A stretch of DNA of 64,000 bases. Origin: MedAcidi-G1 sp002713545 (lineage in GTDB: Bacteria; Actinomycetota; Acidimicrobiia; Acidimicrobiales; MedAcidi-G1). The position numbers and the translations under genes were made by a program. The first letter of the stretch is position 1. The number at the start of each line of letters is the position of its first letter. A model generated the notes under the pieces. It was not told the DNA's origin, searched no databases, and saw only the letters and a list, made by a program, of their open reading frames with translations. The stretch is taken from the NCBI GenBank assembly GCA_964013895.1, contig CAXGYF010000002.1, positions 1 through 64,000 of the forward strand, given 5' to 3'. Positions 34,383 through 43,529 of this stretch are shown here, piece after piece.

Positions 34383-36660
34383 TATCGTTCCTTTCTGGAA
34401 AGACAATATCTGTAGGTCTAATTGGGACCCTATGAAGGTCTAAACCCGTGGCATTTCTGACCGCTGAGGCTATAGCTGCTGTCGATGAAATAGCTGGAGG
34501 TTCTCCAACTCCTTTCGCTCCAAAAGGTGCATTAGGTTCTGGTTGTTCTATAAGTGCTGCTATTTCTACAGGTGGCATGTCAAGAGCAGTAGGTAGGAGA
34601 TAATCGGTAAAAGAGGGGTTCAGAATTCGACCATCCACGACATTAATTTCTTCCATTACAGCCAAGCCGAGACCTTGTGCAGCCCCACCTTCCAATTGGC
34701 CTTGAAGTTGCAATGGATTTAGTACTCTTCCTACGTCTTGAGAGGTTATTAGTTCGACTACCTTGACTAATCCAAGTTCCTGATCCACGTCTACTACTGC
34801 TCTATGTGCTGAAAATGCAAAAGAAACGTGAGCATCTCCTTGACCATTTTCATTTAAGGGGAAAGTGGGCATGTGCCGATAGACCTCTTCTGCTTCTACT
34901 GGATCAGAAGTAGCTTCTTTCAAACTGATCGAGAAATCGCTTGATAAGGAAGCTATCCCGCCATCAACCATTACCAAAGATTCGACATCTAAGTCATGAG
35001 ATTCTGCGATACGAGACAAAAGTTTGATACGTACCGCATCACACGCACTCTTCACTGCACCACCCGACATCCAAGTTTGCCTACTAGCCGAAGTCGAGCC
35101 TGCCGACCCTACGCTAGCTGTGGAAGCGGGCGCCAAAATTACTTCGTCGACTCCCAAAATTTCTCTGACTATCTGCTGAGCCAGTGTCACAAAACCTTGG
35201 CCAACTTCGGCACATGCAGATGTGATAGTCGCAACTCCATCTAAAAGCTGACATGATGCGGTACTGAAATCATCAAACCCTTCTGAAAACATAAGATTCT
35301 TGAATCCAACTGCAATAGCTTCTCCTCTTACAATATGTTTTGGGTCAGCAGTTCTTCCCGCACCTCCTGGTAGTTCCATTTGTTGTGATGCTGCACCTAC
35401 AGAAAAAGGATGTTGAGCGCATGTCTCTATAACCTCGGCCACTGGAGCTGTCCCCGTAATAGTTTGTCCGGTTATTATCTGATCTCCAGGTTCAAGAGCG
35501 TTCTTTACGCGTAATTCGACAGGGTCCATTCCCAATTCAATAGCTAGCTTGTCCATCTGTGCTTCATGGGCAAAACAAACTTGCACACAGCCAAACCCCC
35601 TCATAGCCCCGCATGGAGGATTGTTCGTCCTAACTACCGCACCGTATATTTCTACATTCGGCACCCGATACGGACCGGCCGCAAAACAAGTAGCGTTAGC
35701 TAACACGGCGCTACTTGTAGAGGCATAAGCTCCCCCGTCTAAAAGTAGCCGGGCTTCAATTCGTGTAAGTGTTCCGTCGGATTTAGCGTGATGGCGATAC
35801 CACATCTGGGCCGGGTGACGGTGTACATGACCATGAAAACTTTCAGTTCGAGAGTATGACATCTTTATGGGTTTCCCAGTTCTCATTGCTAGGAGACAAA
35901 GATGTATATGAAGACTGATGTCCTCTCTTGCACCAAATGCTCCTCCAACTCCTGCCAACGTAAGTCTTACTTTTTCAGGAGGAAGATTCAGACAGGCAGC
36001 GACTTGATCACGGTCAGCATGTAGCCACTGGGTTGATACAAAAAGGTCAATTCCTCCATCTTCTGATGGAACTGCCATTCCTGATTCTGTTCCCAAAGGC
36101 GCTTGATCTTGCATCCCTACTTCATAAGTTCCTTCAACAGTTATTTCTCCCTCTTCTTGAGAATTTCCATAACTTAGATTTATTTCCCTAAAAAGATTTC
36201 CATCGGGATGTATAGCCTCATTTTCTTGTGCCAATTTCGAGTCTGAGAGCGGCTCAATTAGTTCGTATTCAACTTCTATTGCTTCCAATGCGCGCCTTAC
36301 ATTTTCAGGATGGTCTGCTGCAACTATTGCTACAGGCTCACCCTGAAATCTCACAACTCCGTCTGCTAAAACTGGCTGATCTGGATGCTCCAGTCCATAC
36401 AAAGGCATGTCGTCCAGATCTTCGCCTGTCAAGACAGCGTGCACTCCCGTCATTTTTAAAGCGGGAATTGTATTTATTGAAACTATCCGTGCAGATGGAT
36501 GTGGCGAGCGAAGAGTCCCTCCCCAAATCATGTCGGGATGTCGTAAATCATTGGAAAATACAAATTCTCCTTTGACTTTCGGCACCCCATCGGGCCTAAT
36601 AGCGTTCTCGCCTATTCGAGGTCCTTTGGTAGCCGTTCCTAACGTTTGAAGCCGGCTCAT
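34375..36660 (-). CDS. Xanthine dehydrogenase molybdopterin subunit (PucD-like)
   Basis: 761 residues, the usual size for a separate large subunit. It starts with GENAIRPDGVPKVKGEFVFSND and has LAGVGGAFGAREDIS, MRGFGCVQV, SACAEVGQGFV and the catalytic Glu in FGAKGVGEPPA. The N-terminal RPDGxxKVxG and the GTES-MAVP segment fit the PucD (xanthine dehydrogenase subunit D) group of actinobacteria and bacilli. It overlaps the FeS subunit gene upstream (ATGA) and the M20 gene downstream (ATGACTGA). It should oxidise hypoxanthine or xanthine to urate with Moco. Unlike XdhD at 17951, it has its own cysteine-complete FeS subunit. Confidence 0.9.
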   Translation of the reverse strand: MSRLQTLGTATKGPRIGENAIRPDGVPKVKGEFVFSNDLRHPDMIWGGTLRSPHPSARIVSINTIPALKMTGVHAVLTGEDLDDMPLYGLEHPDQPVLADGVVRFQGEPVAIVAADHPENVRRALEAIEVEYELIEPLSDSKLAQENEAIHPDGNLFREINLSYGNSQEEGEITVEGTYEVGMQDQAPLGTESGMAVPSEDGGIDLFVSTQWLHADRDQVAACLNLPPEKVRLTLAGVGGAFGAREDISLHIHLCLLAMRTGKPIKMSYSRTESFHGHVHRHPAQMWYRHHAKSDGTLTRIEARLLLDGGAYASTSSAVLANATCFAAGPYRVPNVEIYGAVVRTNNPPCGAMRGFGCVQVCFAHEAQMDKLAIELGMDPVELRVKNALEPGDQIITGQTITGTAPVAEVIETCAQHPFSVGAASQQMELPGGAGRTADPKHIVRGEAIAVGFKNLMFSEGFDDFSTASCQLLDGVATITSACAEVGQGFVTLAQQIVREILGVDEVILAPASTASVGSAGSTSASRQTWMSGGAVKSACDAVRIKLLSRIAESHDLDVESLVMVDGGIASLSSDFSISLKEATSDPVEAEEVYRHMPTFPLNENGQGDAHVSFAFSAHRAVVDVDQELGLVKVVELITSQDVGRVLNPLQLQGQLEGGAAQGLGLAVMEEINVVDGRILNPSFTDYLLPTALDMPPVEIAALIEQPEPNAPFGAKGVGEPPAISSTAAIASAVRNATGLDLHRVPIRPTDIVFPERNDND

Positions 36661-37157
36661 TTGCTTTTTTCCTCTTGATTCTGAGCTTTTCGGGTTTTAC
36701 TCGCTATCCGAACAGCTTCGAGGATCCTTCCATAGCCGGTACACCTGCATAGATTGCCACTAATTGCTTCCCGAACTGTCAAGTCATCTGGATCAGGATC
36801 CGTATCCAACAATTGATCTATCGCTACCAGTAACCCTGGTGTACAGAATCCGCACTGAACTGCTCCTGCGTCTACAAAAGCTTTCTGAACATCTGAAATT
36901 TCATCTTTTGTGCCCAGTCCTTCAATTGTGGTGATTTCACGACCTACAGCAGAAGCTGCAAGAACTAAACAGCTGCAAACAATTTCTCCGTCAACAAGAA
37001 CCGTGCAAGAACCGCACTCTCCTTCCTCACAGGCATTTTTTGATCCGGAAAGTTCCAGCCGTTCTCTCAAAACCCATAGGAGGCTTTCCGATGGGTGACC
37101 ATCAGCAACTTGATAACTATTACCATTTACTAAAAGGGTGTAGGTTTCAGAAATCAT
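36657..37157 (-). CDS. Xanthine dehydrogenase [2Fe-2S] subunit (PucE/CoxS-like)
   Basis: 166 residues with both clusters intact: NACEEGECGSCTVLVDG and later SCLV for the ferredoxin-type cluster, then VQCGFCTPG and LCRCTGYGRI for the alpha-helical cluster. All eight cysteine ligands are present. It carries electrons from Moco to FAD. It overlaps the FAD subunit gene upstream and the large subunit gene downstream, each by four bases (ATGA). Confidence 0.93.
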   Translation of the reverse strand: MISETYTLLVNGNSYQVADGHPSESLLWVLRERLELSGSKNACEEGECGSCTVLVDGEIVCSCLVLAASAVGREITTIEGLGTKDEISDVQKAFVDAGAVQCGFCTPGLLVAIDQLLDTDPDPDDLTVREAISGNLCRCTGYGRILEAVRIASKTRKAQNQEEKSK

Positions 37158-38008
37158 TTTATATCTCCCGCGCTAACTCTTTCTAAAGCTCTCTTAGCTA
37201 AAACTTTCACTGCATGTTTTCGGTAATTTGCAGTTCCGCGATGGTCATCAATGGGTTCTGTTGAATCAGCTACTAGTTCAGAAAATTTGTTTATTACTGC
37301 CTCTGAAAGGTTACTGTTGGTTTCCCAATCAAATTCGTGTGATATGAATTCTTCTGCTTCGGTAGCTCGAAATGGCACAGGGGATACAGAACCAACACCT
37401 ATTCTTAAATTTCTCCCTAAATAATCTGTTACTAATGCGAGAGAAACGACTGAAATAACCATTGCATTTCGAGTTCCCACTTTTAGAAATTCTTGGGGCC
37501 CCTTGAATACAGGCACCCTTATTGATTCAATAATTTCTCCCGGCTTCAGTGAATTTGCTTTAACACCAGTTATAAATTCTGTAATAGAAACTTCTCGAGT
37601 TCCTGTTGACGATTTCAATTGAATACATGCGTCCATTGCTACTAAAACAGGAATTGTGTCTCCGGCAGGTGATGCCGTAGCTAAATTACCTCCCAGGGTT
37701 CCTGCGTTACGTATTTGTGGGGAACCTATAGTTCTTGCTGCCTGTGCTAAAGCAGGAATAAATGATGCTAATTCGGGATGTGTAAAATCTGTATAAGAAA
37801 CACCTGCCCCTAAAATGATTTGGCTATCTTCAATAGTCCACTTTTTTAATTCAGGTATTCGACTTAAGTCTAAAACAGCTTCCATAGAGTGTGCCCCTCT
37901 ATTTACTTGCACCATAAGGTCAGTTCCTCCTGCAAGTACTGTTGTCGCTGGATTTTCTGCCAATACAGCACATGCTTCATTAACTGACTTAGCGATAGTT
38001 ACCCCCAT
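37154..38008 (-). CDS. Xanthine dehydrogenase FAD-binding subunit (PucC/CoxM-like)
   Basis: 284 residues, normal length. Flavin loops are VLAGGTDLMVQ (about 25-35) and NAGTLGGNLATASPAGDT (about 97-114), both canonical, unlike those of the YgfM-type subunit at 17211. It is the first gene of the long minus-strand operon. Its ATG at 38008 is only nine bases from the divergent regulator's GTG, and no Shine-Dalgarno is visible, so the message may be leaderless or its start lies inside the regulator gene. Confidence 0.92.
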   Translation of the reverse strand: MGVTIAKSVNEACAVLAENPATTVLAGGTDLMVQVNRGAHSMEAVLDLSRIPELKKWTIEDSQIILGAGVSYTDFTHPELASFIPALAQAARTIGSPQIRNAGTLGGNLATASPAGDTIPVLVAMDACIQLKSSTGTREVSITEFITGVKANSLKPGEIIESIRVPVFKGPQEFLKVGTRNAMVISVVSLALVTDYLGRNLRIGVGSVSPVPFRATEAEEFISHEFDWETNSNLSEAVINKFSELVADSTEPIDDHRGTANYRKHAVKVLAKRALERVSAGDIK

Positions 38009-38017
38009 CTATTAAGG

Positions 38018-38437
38018 GTGCCGGAACTTCAACATTTTGTCAACGCGTTTGATGCCTGTATCTTTAATCTTGTGGACGAGTCAAAACACCCTTTACTGGA
38101 AGCTCTATTACCATTAGCGGATATTCTTGGAATTCAAATTCTCGATAAGAGCGACATATCAGAGTCAGATTTACATCTTGTTTGGGAAGGCGAAATTGTT
38201 GGTGGAGTTCGTAGGCATAATTTGAATGGTGCTTTAACTCGTCTCCTTTCGGCTGTCGAAGTCGAAATGGATCTGAAAGTTGAAGATATGGACAGAATTC
38301 AAAAGCAACAGGCAGTCGCCTTGCTTAATGAATGGGGTGTGTTTAATTTGAGGAAATCCGTAGAAAGTGTTGCAGAAGCTTTGGAGGTTAGCCGTTTTAC
38401 GGTTTATAACTATCTTGAGCGTTCTGAAAATGACTAA
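38018..38437 (+). CDS. DauR/YheO-type helix-turn-helix transcriptional regulator, short
   Basis: 139 residues. The last 50 residues (QKQQAVALLNEWGVFNLRKS, then VAEALEVSRFTVYNYLE) form the DauR-type C-terminal HTH domain. The N-terminal part is much shorter than the PAS-like YheO domain of typical family members (about 220-240 residues in all), and about 85 residues remain as a possible ligand-sensing module. It starts at GTG 38018, back-to-back with the xanthine dehydrogenase operon. DauR-type proteins usually repress nearby amino-acid or heterocycle catabolism genes, so control of the 11.8-kb operon is likely. An amidase gene follows in the same direction. Confidence 0.75.
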   Translation: MPELQHFVNAFDACIFNLVDESKHPLLEALLPLADILGIQILDKSDISESDLHLVWEGEIVGGVRRHNLNGALTRLLSAVEVEMDLKVEDMDRIQKQQAVALLNEWGVFNLRKSVESVAEALEVSRFTVYNYLERSEND

Positions 38438-38464
38438 TTCACTTTTAGGCACTAGTTTTCTTCT

Positions 38465-39934
38465 ATGACTGAATCACCATCTAAAACAGACACCAATGAT
38501 GACTTATCTCGCGTAGATGCAGTTGCTTTGGCAAAAATGATTAGAGATAAGGAACTTTCTCCAGTCGAAGTCGTTTCAATGACAATTGAAAGAATCGAGC
38601 GATTAGATAAAGATCTAAATTCTGTAATCCACTGCCAATTTGAAAAAGCTTTAGAATTAGCGGCTTCATCTGACCTTCCTGATGGACCTTTCAAAGGTGT
38701 CCCGATGTTAATAAAGGATCTTTGGGCAGAGGAAGATGGGCAACCTCACCATGCTGGAATTAAAGGAATGCGTGATGCTGAATACATCGCTAGAACCGAT
38801 AGTGATCTTGTCACTCGATACAAGGAAGCTGGTTTCATAATTGTCGGCAGAACTAACACTCCTGAGATGGGAGCAGTTGCGACCACAGAACCCTTAGCTT
38901 ATGGTCCGACTAAAAATCCATGGAATTTTGATTACGGTCCCGGCGGTTCATCTGGTGGAGCAGCGGCGGCTGTAGCAGCAGGCTTTTTACCTGCCGCTAA
39001 CGCAAGTGACGGCGGGGGTTCCATACGAATTCCAGCTGCAATGTGCGGTTTGGTTGGATTGAAACCATCAAGGGGAAGGGTTCCAATGGGGCCAGAAAAA
39101 GAGGAATGGGGGGTTTCTATTCAGCATGTAGTTTCCCATACGGTCAGAGACACTTCGGCAATTCTTGATGCTACTGCGATAAATTTCCCGGGTGATGGGG
39201 TTTTCGCCCCTGAATTTGGAAGACCGTATTTCAATAAGAATTCTCAGAATTTAAAACCGCTCAAGATTGGCCTCAAAATCTCTGACCCTCGTATAGAGGT
39301 GCATCCTGATTGCATCGAAGCTGTGCATAACACTGCATCTCTACTATCAGATTTGGGACACCATGTTGAAGAAACATCTCCGGAAGCTCTAAATGACATG
39401 GGAAGAGTTAAAGAACTGGGCTGGGCGTTTGGAATTAATTGGTCTGTAAATATTGCAGCAAATTTTGCTTACCTATCCAAACGTTTAGGACGTGAAGTAG
39501 TGGAAGACGATTTAGAACCTGGAACTTGGTTTTTGGCCCAAATAGGAAAAGAGGTTTCAGCTATAAATTTTGTCAAAGCTCAAGGGATAATGTCGATTCT
39601 TCGCAGAGAATTAGCAGATTGGTGGTCGAGTGGATTTGACTTACTTCTAACTCCCACCACTGCTCAACCTCCTCCTCTTATTGGTCGGCTACTCCCAACA
39701 GAGGAAGACCCTATACGAGCATCAACAGAGTCAATTCCTTACTCTGTATTTACTTCGCCTTTCAACACGACTGGCCAACCTGCTATCTCTCTACCAATTG
39801 GGAGTTCCGATGGACTGCCTGTTGGAATCCAACTCGTAGGTGCTTATGGAAGAGAAGACTTAATTCTAGAGGTCAGCTCCCAATTAGAAGAAGTAGTCAA
39901 GTGGTCTGAAAACCGGGCACCTTTTCACGCTTAA
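38465..39934 (+). CDS. Amidase-signature family amidase
   Basis: 489 residues, typical for the family. The Ser-cisSer-Lys triad is visible: Lys84 in MLIKDLW, cis-Ser in GPGGSSGG (about 158-165) and the nucleophile in ASDGGGSIRIP (about 187). It is 27 bases downstream of the DauR-like gene. It might act on an amide or ureido product of the adjacent pathway (for instance an allophanate-like compound). GatA is unlikely because no gatB or gatC genes are nearby. Confidence 0.88.
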   Translation: MTESPSKTDTNDDLSRVDAVALAKMIRDKELSPVEVVSMTIERIERLDKDLNSVIHCQFEKALELAASSDLPDGPFKGVPMLIKDLWAEEDGQPHHAGIKGMRDAEYIARTDSDLVTRYKEAGFIIVGRTNTPEMGAVATTEPLAYGPTKNPWNFDYGPGGSSGGAAAAVAAGFLPAANASDGGGSIRIPAAMCGLVGLKPSRGRVPMGPEKEEWGVSIQHVVSHTVRDTSAILDATAINFPGDGVFAPEFGRPYFNKNSQNLKPLKIGLKISDPRIEVHPDCIEAVHNTASLLSDLGHHVEETSPEALNDMGRVKELGWAFGINWSVNIAANFAYLSKRLGREVVEDDLEPGTWFLAQIGKEVSAINFVKAQGIMSILRRELADWWSSGFDLLLTPTTAQPPPLIGRLLPTEEDPIRASTESIPYSVFTSPFNTTGQPAISLPIGSSDGLPVGIQLVGAYGREDLILEVSSQLEEVVKWSENRAPFHA

Positions 39935-39937
39935 CTT

Positions 39938-40441
39938 TCAAGCGTCGAGAACTCCGTAACCGGCTTGACCGATATCAACAACTGGTGGTTCAGTCGACCA
40001 TGGAAAATTAACCCATTTACCAGTGTGTTTCCAAACGTATTCGCAATCAACGATTGAATGAGGTTTTTGATAAAGAACGGCAGATTTTACTTCTGCAACT
40101 TTTTCTAAAGCATGCCCTCTGACCAAAGCAAGAGTATTTCCAGTATCAGCAACGTCATCAACTATAAGAACTTTTGCTTTTCCTAAATCAACCCAATCCA
40201 CATACGGTGGAAGCACTACTGGGAGGTCTAAGTGTTCGTCAACTCCCGTGTAGTATTCGACATTCATTACATAAAGATTCTTTACTGCTAATGCATAACC
40301 GAGCGAACCAGCCACAAGCATTCCGCCACGAACAATCGCCAGAATAATATCTGGTTGATAGTTATCGTCTGCGATTGTTTGGGCGAGTTCTCTAACTGCT
40401 TTTCCGTAAAGATCCCAATCCATCTCTTCGCGTTCGGACAC
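39938..40441 (-). CDS. Phosphoribosyltransferase, xanthine/guanine type
   Basis: 167 residues of the type I PRTase fold with the PRPP loop VLIVDDVADTGNTLALV (about 92-108) and the PPi loop AIVRGGMLVAG. The length and the YTGVDEH hood region resemble Gpt-type xanthine/guanine phosphoribosyltransferases. Purine salvage would suit the surrounding purine-catabolic genes, but the base specificity is not certain. It is convergent with the amidase gene, four bases apart. Confidence 0.85.
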   Translation of the reverse strand: MSEREEMDWDLYGKAVRELAQTIADDNYQPDIILAIVRGGMLVAGSLGYALAVKNLYVMNVEYYTGVDEHLDLPVVLPPYVDWVDLGKAKVLIVDDVADTGNTLALVRGHALEKVAEVKSAVLYQKPHSIVDCEYVWKHTGKWVNFPWSTEPPVVDIGQAGYGVLDA

Positions 40442-40507
40442 AACTCCTCCTGATTGTTGAACACACTAGCGTGCAAATAAAACTATTTCTAAATGGATAC
40501 AAAATAA

Positions 40508-41827
40508 CTATCCGGTCATAAGGACCAAACCGAACATCGTATAAAGAACCATTACCGCCAACATCGGATACTGGCTTTGCATTGCTTTCTTGAGTTCAAA
40601 TTTTTCAATCCCTCTATCATGCGAAACCAATACGCCAACTAAGTGGCCACCTACGATCGAAAGGACCTGTACCCACCCTATTACTCCTGACGAAATTAAT
40701 GTCCAGTTGATCGGGTCAGTCGCTGTTCCAAAAATATCCCATCCTTTGCCAAACGGGTCCGATATAAGAACTTTGAAAGCTTGCCCTTCGAGTAGCAATA
40801 ACGAAAAATAATGAGCCAAGTCATAACCAAAAAGTATTGGAATTAAAGAAGCTCCAAATCTTTCAGAAAATTTTGCATCACCAGTTGTCTTACCACCTAA
40901 CTTACCGGCCAGATGGTAAGCCACTCCGACTACAGCAACTATCCATATAAGTCCAACAGTATTTACTAGCGTCAGTTCCCACTTATTCCGTCCAACAATA
41001 ATCTCACTCCAAAACCGAGTTCGGGAGAACCCATCAAAGGCGGTTCCACCTAAAGCAGCTAGTACTACAGCAAGCTGAGACGAAGTCATCTCATAGTTTG
41101 CAACTCCAACAAAAGGAACCCGTATGAACATTTTCTTGGGTTTTTGCGCTTCTGTTTCTTTTACCCTGAAAGGTGAGAGCTCAGCAAACGCACCAAATAA
41201 AACACCGAATCCTTCAGCTTTTCGCGCTTGTGTCCACCCCCATCTCCAGGCTATGGCCATTAGACCAACGGTGTATATCAATATCCACCATCCGAGGACT
41301 CTGGGGCTTGCCCCGTCATGATAAGCCAGTTCAAACCAGTGGAAAATGCTTATTGGAGCCAAGGCAGCCCACCCAGAGGTCAACCATTTTGGAGCAGATT
41401 CTCCATTTTCTTTTCTTATTTGATCTACTAGCTTGCCAAGTGTCTCCCAGGGGCTTATCTCTCTCCAAATATGCCCAAAAAGAGCTGAAGCGAATGCAAT
41501 CCCTATCCAAAAGACAACAAAGACTGTTATTGGTGCAAGATTAGCAACCGTATTGTCCTGACCAATAAAACCGGCGATTAGAACAACCGTAAACAGGGTT
41601 AAAGAAATATAACGAATAATTGTTTTAAACAAATTGAGCCATGTAAAGACACTGAATGCCGGACGACCAATTGAAAGCTTTTTTAACAAAGGCTTATGCC
41701 AAAAATAACCAAGCGCGGCAAAGGAAAAAACTAGTGCAACTCCTCCAGCCCACGCTACTTGCCATTCAGACAAAGGCAAGTCAAGGCGCCCTCCAATTCC
41801 ATGCGCAAATATGAAAACTTCAGTCAC
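40508..41827 (-). CDS. Multi-pass membrane protein next to His-rich lipoprotein
   Basis: 439 residues with roughly ten to twelve membrane segments. It begins with FAHGIGGRLDLPLSEWQVAW, a start I associate with actinobacterial membrane proteins that databases sometimes label fenitrothion hydrolase; that label is poorly founded. Scattered conserved polar and His residues (FGHIWREISPWE, GYDLAHYFS, VGGHLVGV, SHDRG) lie at membrane borders and could bind metal or heme. The upstream gene encodes a His-rich lipoprotein and overlaps by four bases (ATGA), which suggests a shared metal- or cofactor-related role. True function unknown. Confidence 0.6.
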   Translation of the reverse strand: MTEVFIFAHGIGGRLDLPLSEWQVAWAGGVALVFSFAALGYFWHKPLLKKLSIGRPAFSVFTWLNLFKTIIRYISLTLFTVVLIAGFIGQDNTVANLAPITVFVVFWIGIAFASALFGHIWREISPWETLGKLVDQIRKENGESAPKWLTSGWAALAPISIFHWFELAYHDGASPRVLGWWILIYTVGLMAIAWRWGWTQARKAEGFGVLFGAFAELSPFRVKETEAQKPKKMFIRVPFVGVANYEMTSSQLAVVLAALGGTAFDGFSRTRFWSEIIVGRNKWELTLVNTVGLIWIVAVVGVAYHLAGKLGGKTTGDAKFSERFGASLIPILFGYDLAHYFSLLLLEGQAFKVLISDPFGKGWDIFGTATDPINWTLISSGVIGWVQVLSIVGGHLVGVLVSHDRGIEKFELKKAMQSQYPMLAVMVLYTMFGLVLMTG

Positions 41828-42621
41828 GAAACCTGAAGTTCAAATATTCTGAATCCAGCTGAGTGCAATTCAGCTTCAAAAATTCCAGGAATGGTCGCAT
41901 CCACTTTTATTACTGCTGGAATGCCAGGCCCAACATCTACCATGTTGTCGTATACATGCAAATGCACTTCATCATTTCTGTCGCTGTATACAGTTATCTC
42001 GACGACATCACCTTTTGAAACTTCAAAACGTGACAAGCCACCTATGACTTTTCCTTCCGAAACCTCTACTTCGAATAAAGCATCAGGAGGCTCGGCTTCA
42101 TAGCCTCCTGAGATCGTGACAGTTGCCGTGTCCGCAATGAGTTTTCCATTAAGAGAAAAACTTTGATGATCTATAGACGAGAGTGAAACCACTATCTCAT
42201 GCTGACCGTTCGACAAATCACTTAGGTAATAATTTTTTTCGGAAAGCATCGCTACCATTTTGCCGTCCAGTTTAACATGCAAATGACCTTCTCTCGGTTG
42301 ATTGCCCTTCGGTGCATCTAGAGGAACTAATTCAAAATTCTCGAGTTCAATCTCAAGCCTTACTCCACCTTGACTGTCAGGGATTGCGACTATTGAAACA
42401 TTTGGAGGGTCAGTTATAGAACTCAAATCAATAAAGTCGTCACCGCTGTGATGGTCATGCCCGCCATGATTATGTCCTGTGTGGTCATGATCGGTTTTCT
42501 CTTCCAACGGAGAATCGTTCGTTCTCTGACTTTCACTTCCACAAGCCGAGATCAACAAAACCGATAAAATAAAAAATAACGAAATGACTCGTCGAGGAAA
42601 TTCAATAATTCTTTTTTTCAC
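41824..42621 (-). CDS. Histidine-rich lipoprotein with cupredoxin-like C-terminal domain
   Basis: 265 residues. An N-terminal signal sequence ends in a lipobox (LLISACG, Cys about 27). It is followed by a His/Asp-rich segment (DHDHTGHNHGGHDHHSGDD, about 44-62) of the kind that binds Zn, Cu or Ni. The middle has a GHLHVKLDGK-containing beta domain. The end (GDVVEITVYSDRNDEVHLHVYD to the C-terminus) resembles a cupredoxin-fold domain, though without a complete Cys-His-Met blue-copper set. It is co-translated with the membrane protein downstream. Probable extracytoplasmic metal binding or delivery. The metal is not evident. Confidence 0.75.
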   Translation of the reverse strand: MKKRIIEFPRRVISLFFILSVLLISACGSESQRTNDSPLEEKTDHDHTGHNHGGHDHHSGDDFIDLSSITDPPNVSIVAIPDSQGGVRLEIELENFELVPLDAPKGNQPREGHLHVKLDGKMVAMLSEKNYYLSDLSNGQHEIVVSLSSIDHQSFSLNGKLIADTATVTISGGYEAEPPDALFEVEVSEGKVIGGLSRFEVSKGDVVEITVYSDRNDEVHLHVYDNMVDVGPGIPAVIKVDATIPGIFEAELHSAGFRIFELQVS

Positions 42622-42622
42622 A

Positions 42623-43468
42623 TCAATCGTGCCAATCGAGTGCAGTCCTCATAGTTGTTTCAAAATCTTCGAAACTCATCGAAGTTTTAGTGGCATCAAT
42701 TAATTCGGCATCTTGTCCTACAAGTGTCCTAAAAGGCGTTTTTGAATCACTTACCGCCCTAACAATTGCATCCGCCACTTCTTGAGGGTCGGGCGGTCCA
42801 GCACTTTCTTCTGATTCATTGTCGCTTATGTTGTCAAGTCTCATTAAAGCTTCGCGAAAGGCCATAGCACGCTCTTGATGTTGGGAACCCTCCCATGTAT
42901 CAGGCCTAACAATATTTTCAAAAAAGCCTGTCGAAAACCGACCAGGTTCTATCACACATACTCGAATACCCAGGTGAGAAACTTCGAAATGCAAGGACTC
43001 ACTTAAAGCCTCCAGAGCATGTTTTGAAGCTGCATACGAACCACTATAAGGAGGTGCAGAACGACCAGCGATACTACTTACATTAACTATTACTCCACTA
43101 CCTCGTTGGGTCCAAACTGGCAATACCGTTCTTATCAGTCTCAACGGGCCCAACAGATTTGTGTCAAGTTGCTTCCACATCAAATCATCTTCTAGCTGTT
43201 CAACTGCCGCTTGTATTTCAAATCCAGCGTTGTTTACAATCGCCTCTATTTCTTGCGCATCCGCTAAGCAATTTTGCACCATCTCTAGGTTGCATACATC
43301 TAGTTCACGAATCTCTATTGAAAGTCCTTCTTCATTCGCAACCCTACGAATATCATCTCCTTTATTAGGATCTCTCATAGTAGCGATAACTTTTTTACCT
43401 TCTCTAGCCAACGAAAGGGCCGCTAGTTTTCCGAATCCGGTATTAGTTCCTGTAATTAAAATACTCAT
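42623..43468 (-). CDS. Short-chain dehydrogenase/reductase
   Basis: 281 residues of the classical SDR fold: TGTNTGFG (6-13) for the cofactor, NNAG in AIVNNAGFE, the Ser of VNVSSIAG and YAASK as the catalytic YxxxK. The TxxGFG motif and ATMRDP suggest NADP(H). It ends two bases before the lipoprotein gene but has no obvious link to it. Substrate unknown. Confidence 0.9.
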   Translation of the reverse strand: MSILITGTNTGFGKLAALSLAREGKKVIATMRDPNKGDDIRRVANEEGLSIEIRELDVCNLEMVQNCLADAQEIEAIVNNAGFEIQAAVEQLEDDLMWKQLDTNLLGPLRLIRTVLPVWTQRGSGVIVNVSSIAGRSAPPYSGSYAASKHALEALSESLHFEVSHLGIRVCVIEPGRFSTGFFENIVRPDTWEGSQHQERAMAFREALMRLDNISDNESEESAGPPDPQEVADAIVRAVSDSKTPFRTLVGQDAELIDATKTSMSFEDFETTMRTALDWHD

Positions 43469-43529
43469 GCCCTGACTCTAGCAATCTGCCAAATGCAGTT
43501 TGGTTCTATATAGAAACTTGATTTGAAAA

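Noticed and set aside
38008..38043. TTGACA on the minus strand (38043-38038) with TTAATA near the FAD-subunit start as a promoter
   Set aside because: The spacer is about 22 bases, too long for a sigma-70-type promoter, and the -10 would abut the start codon.
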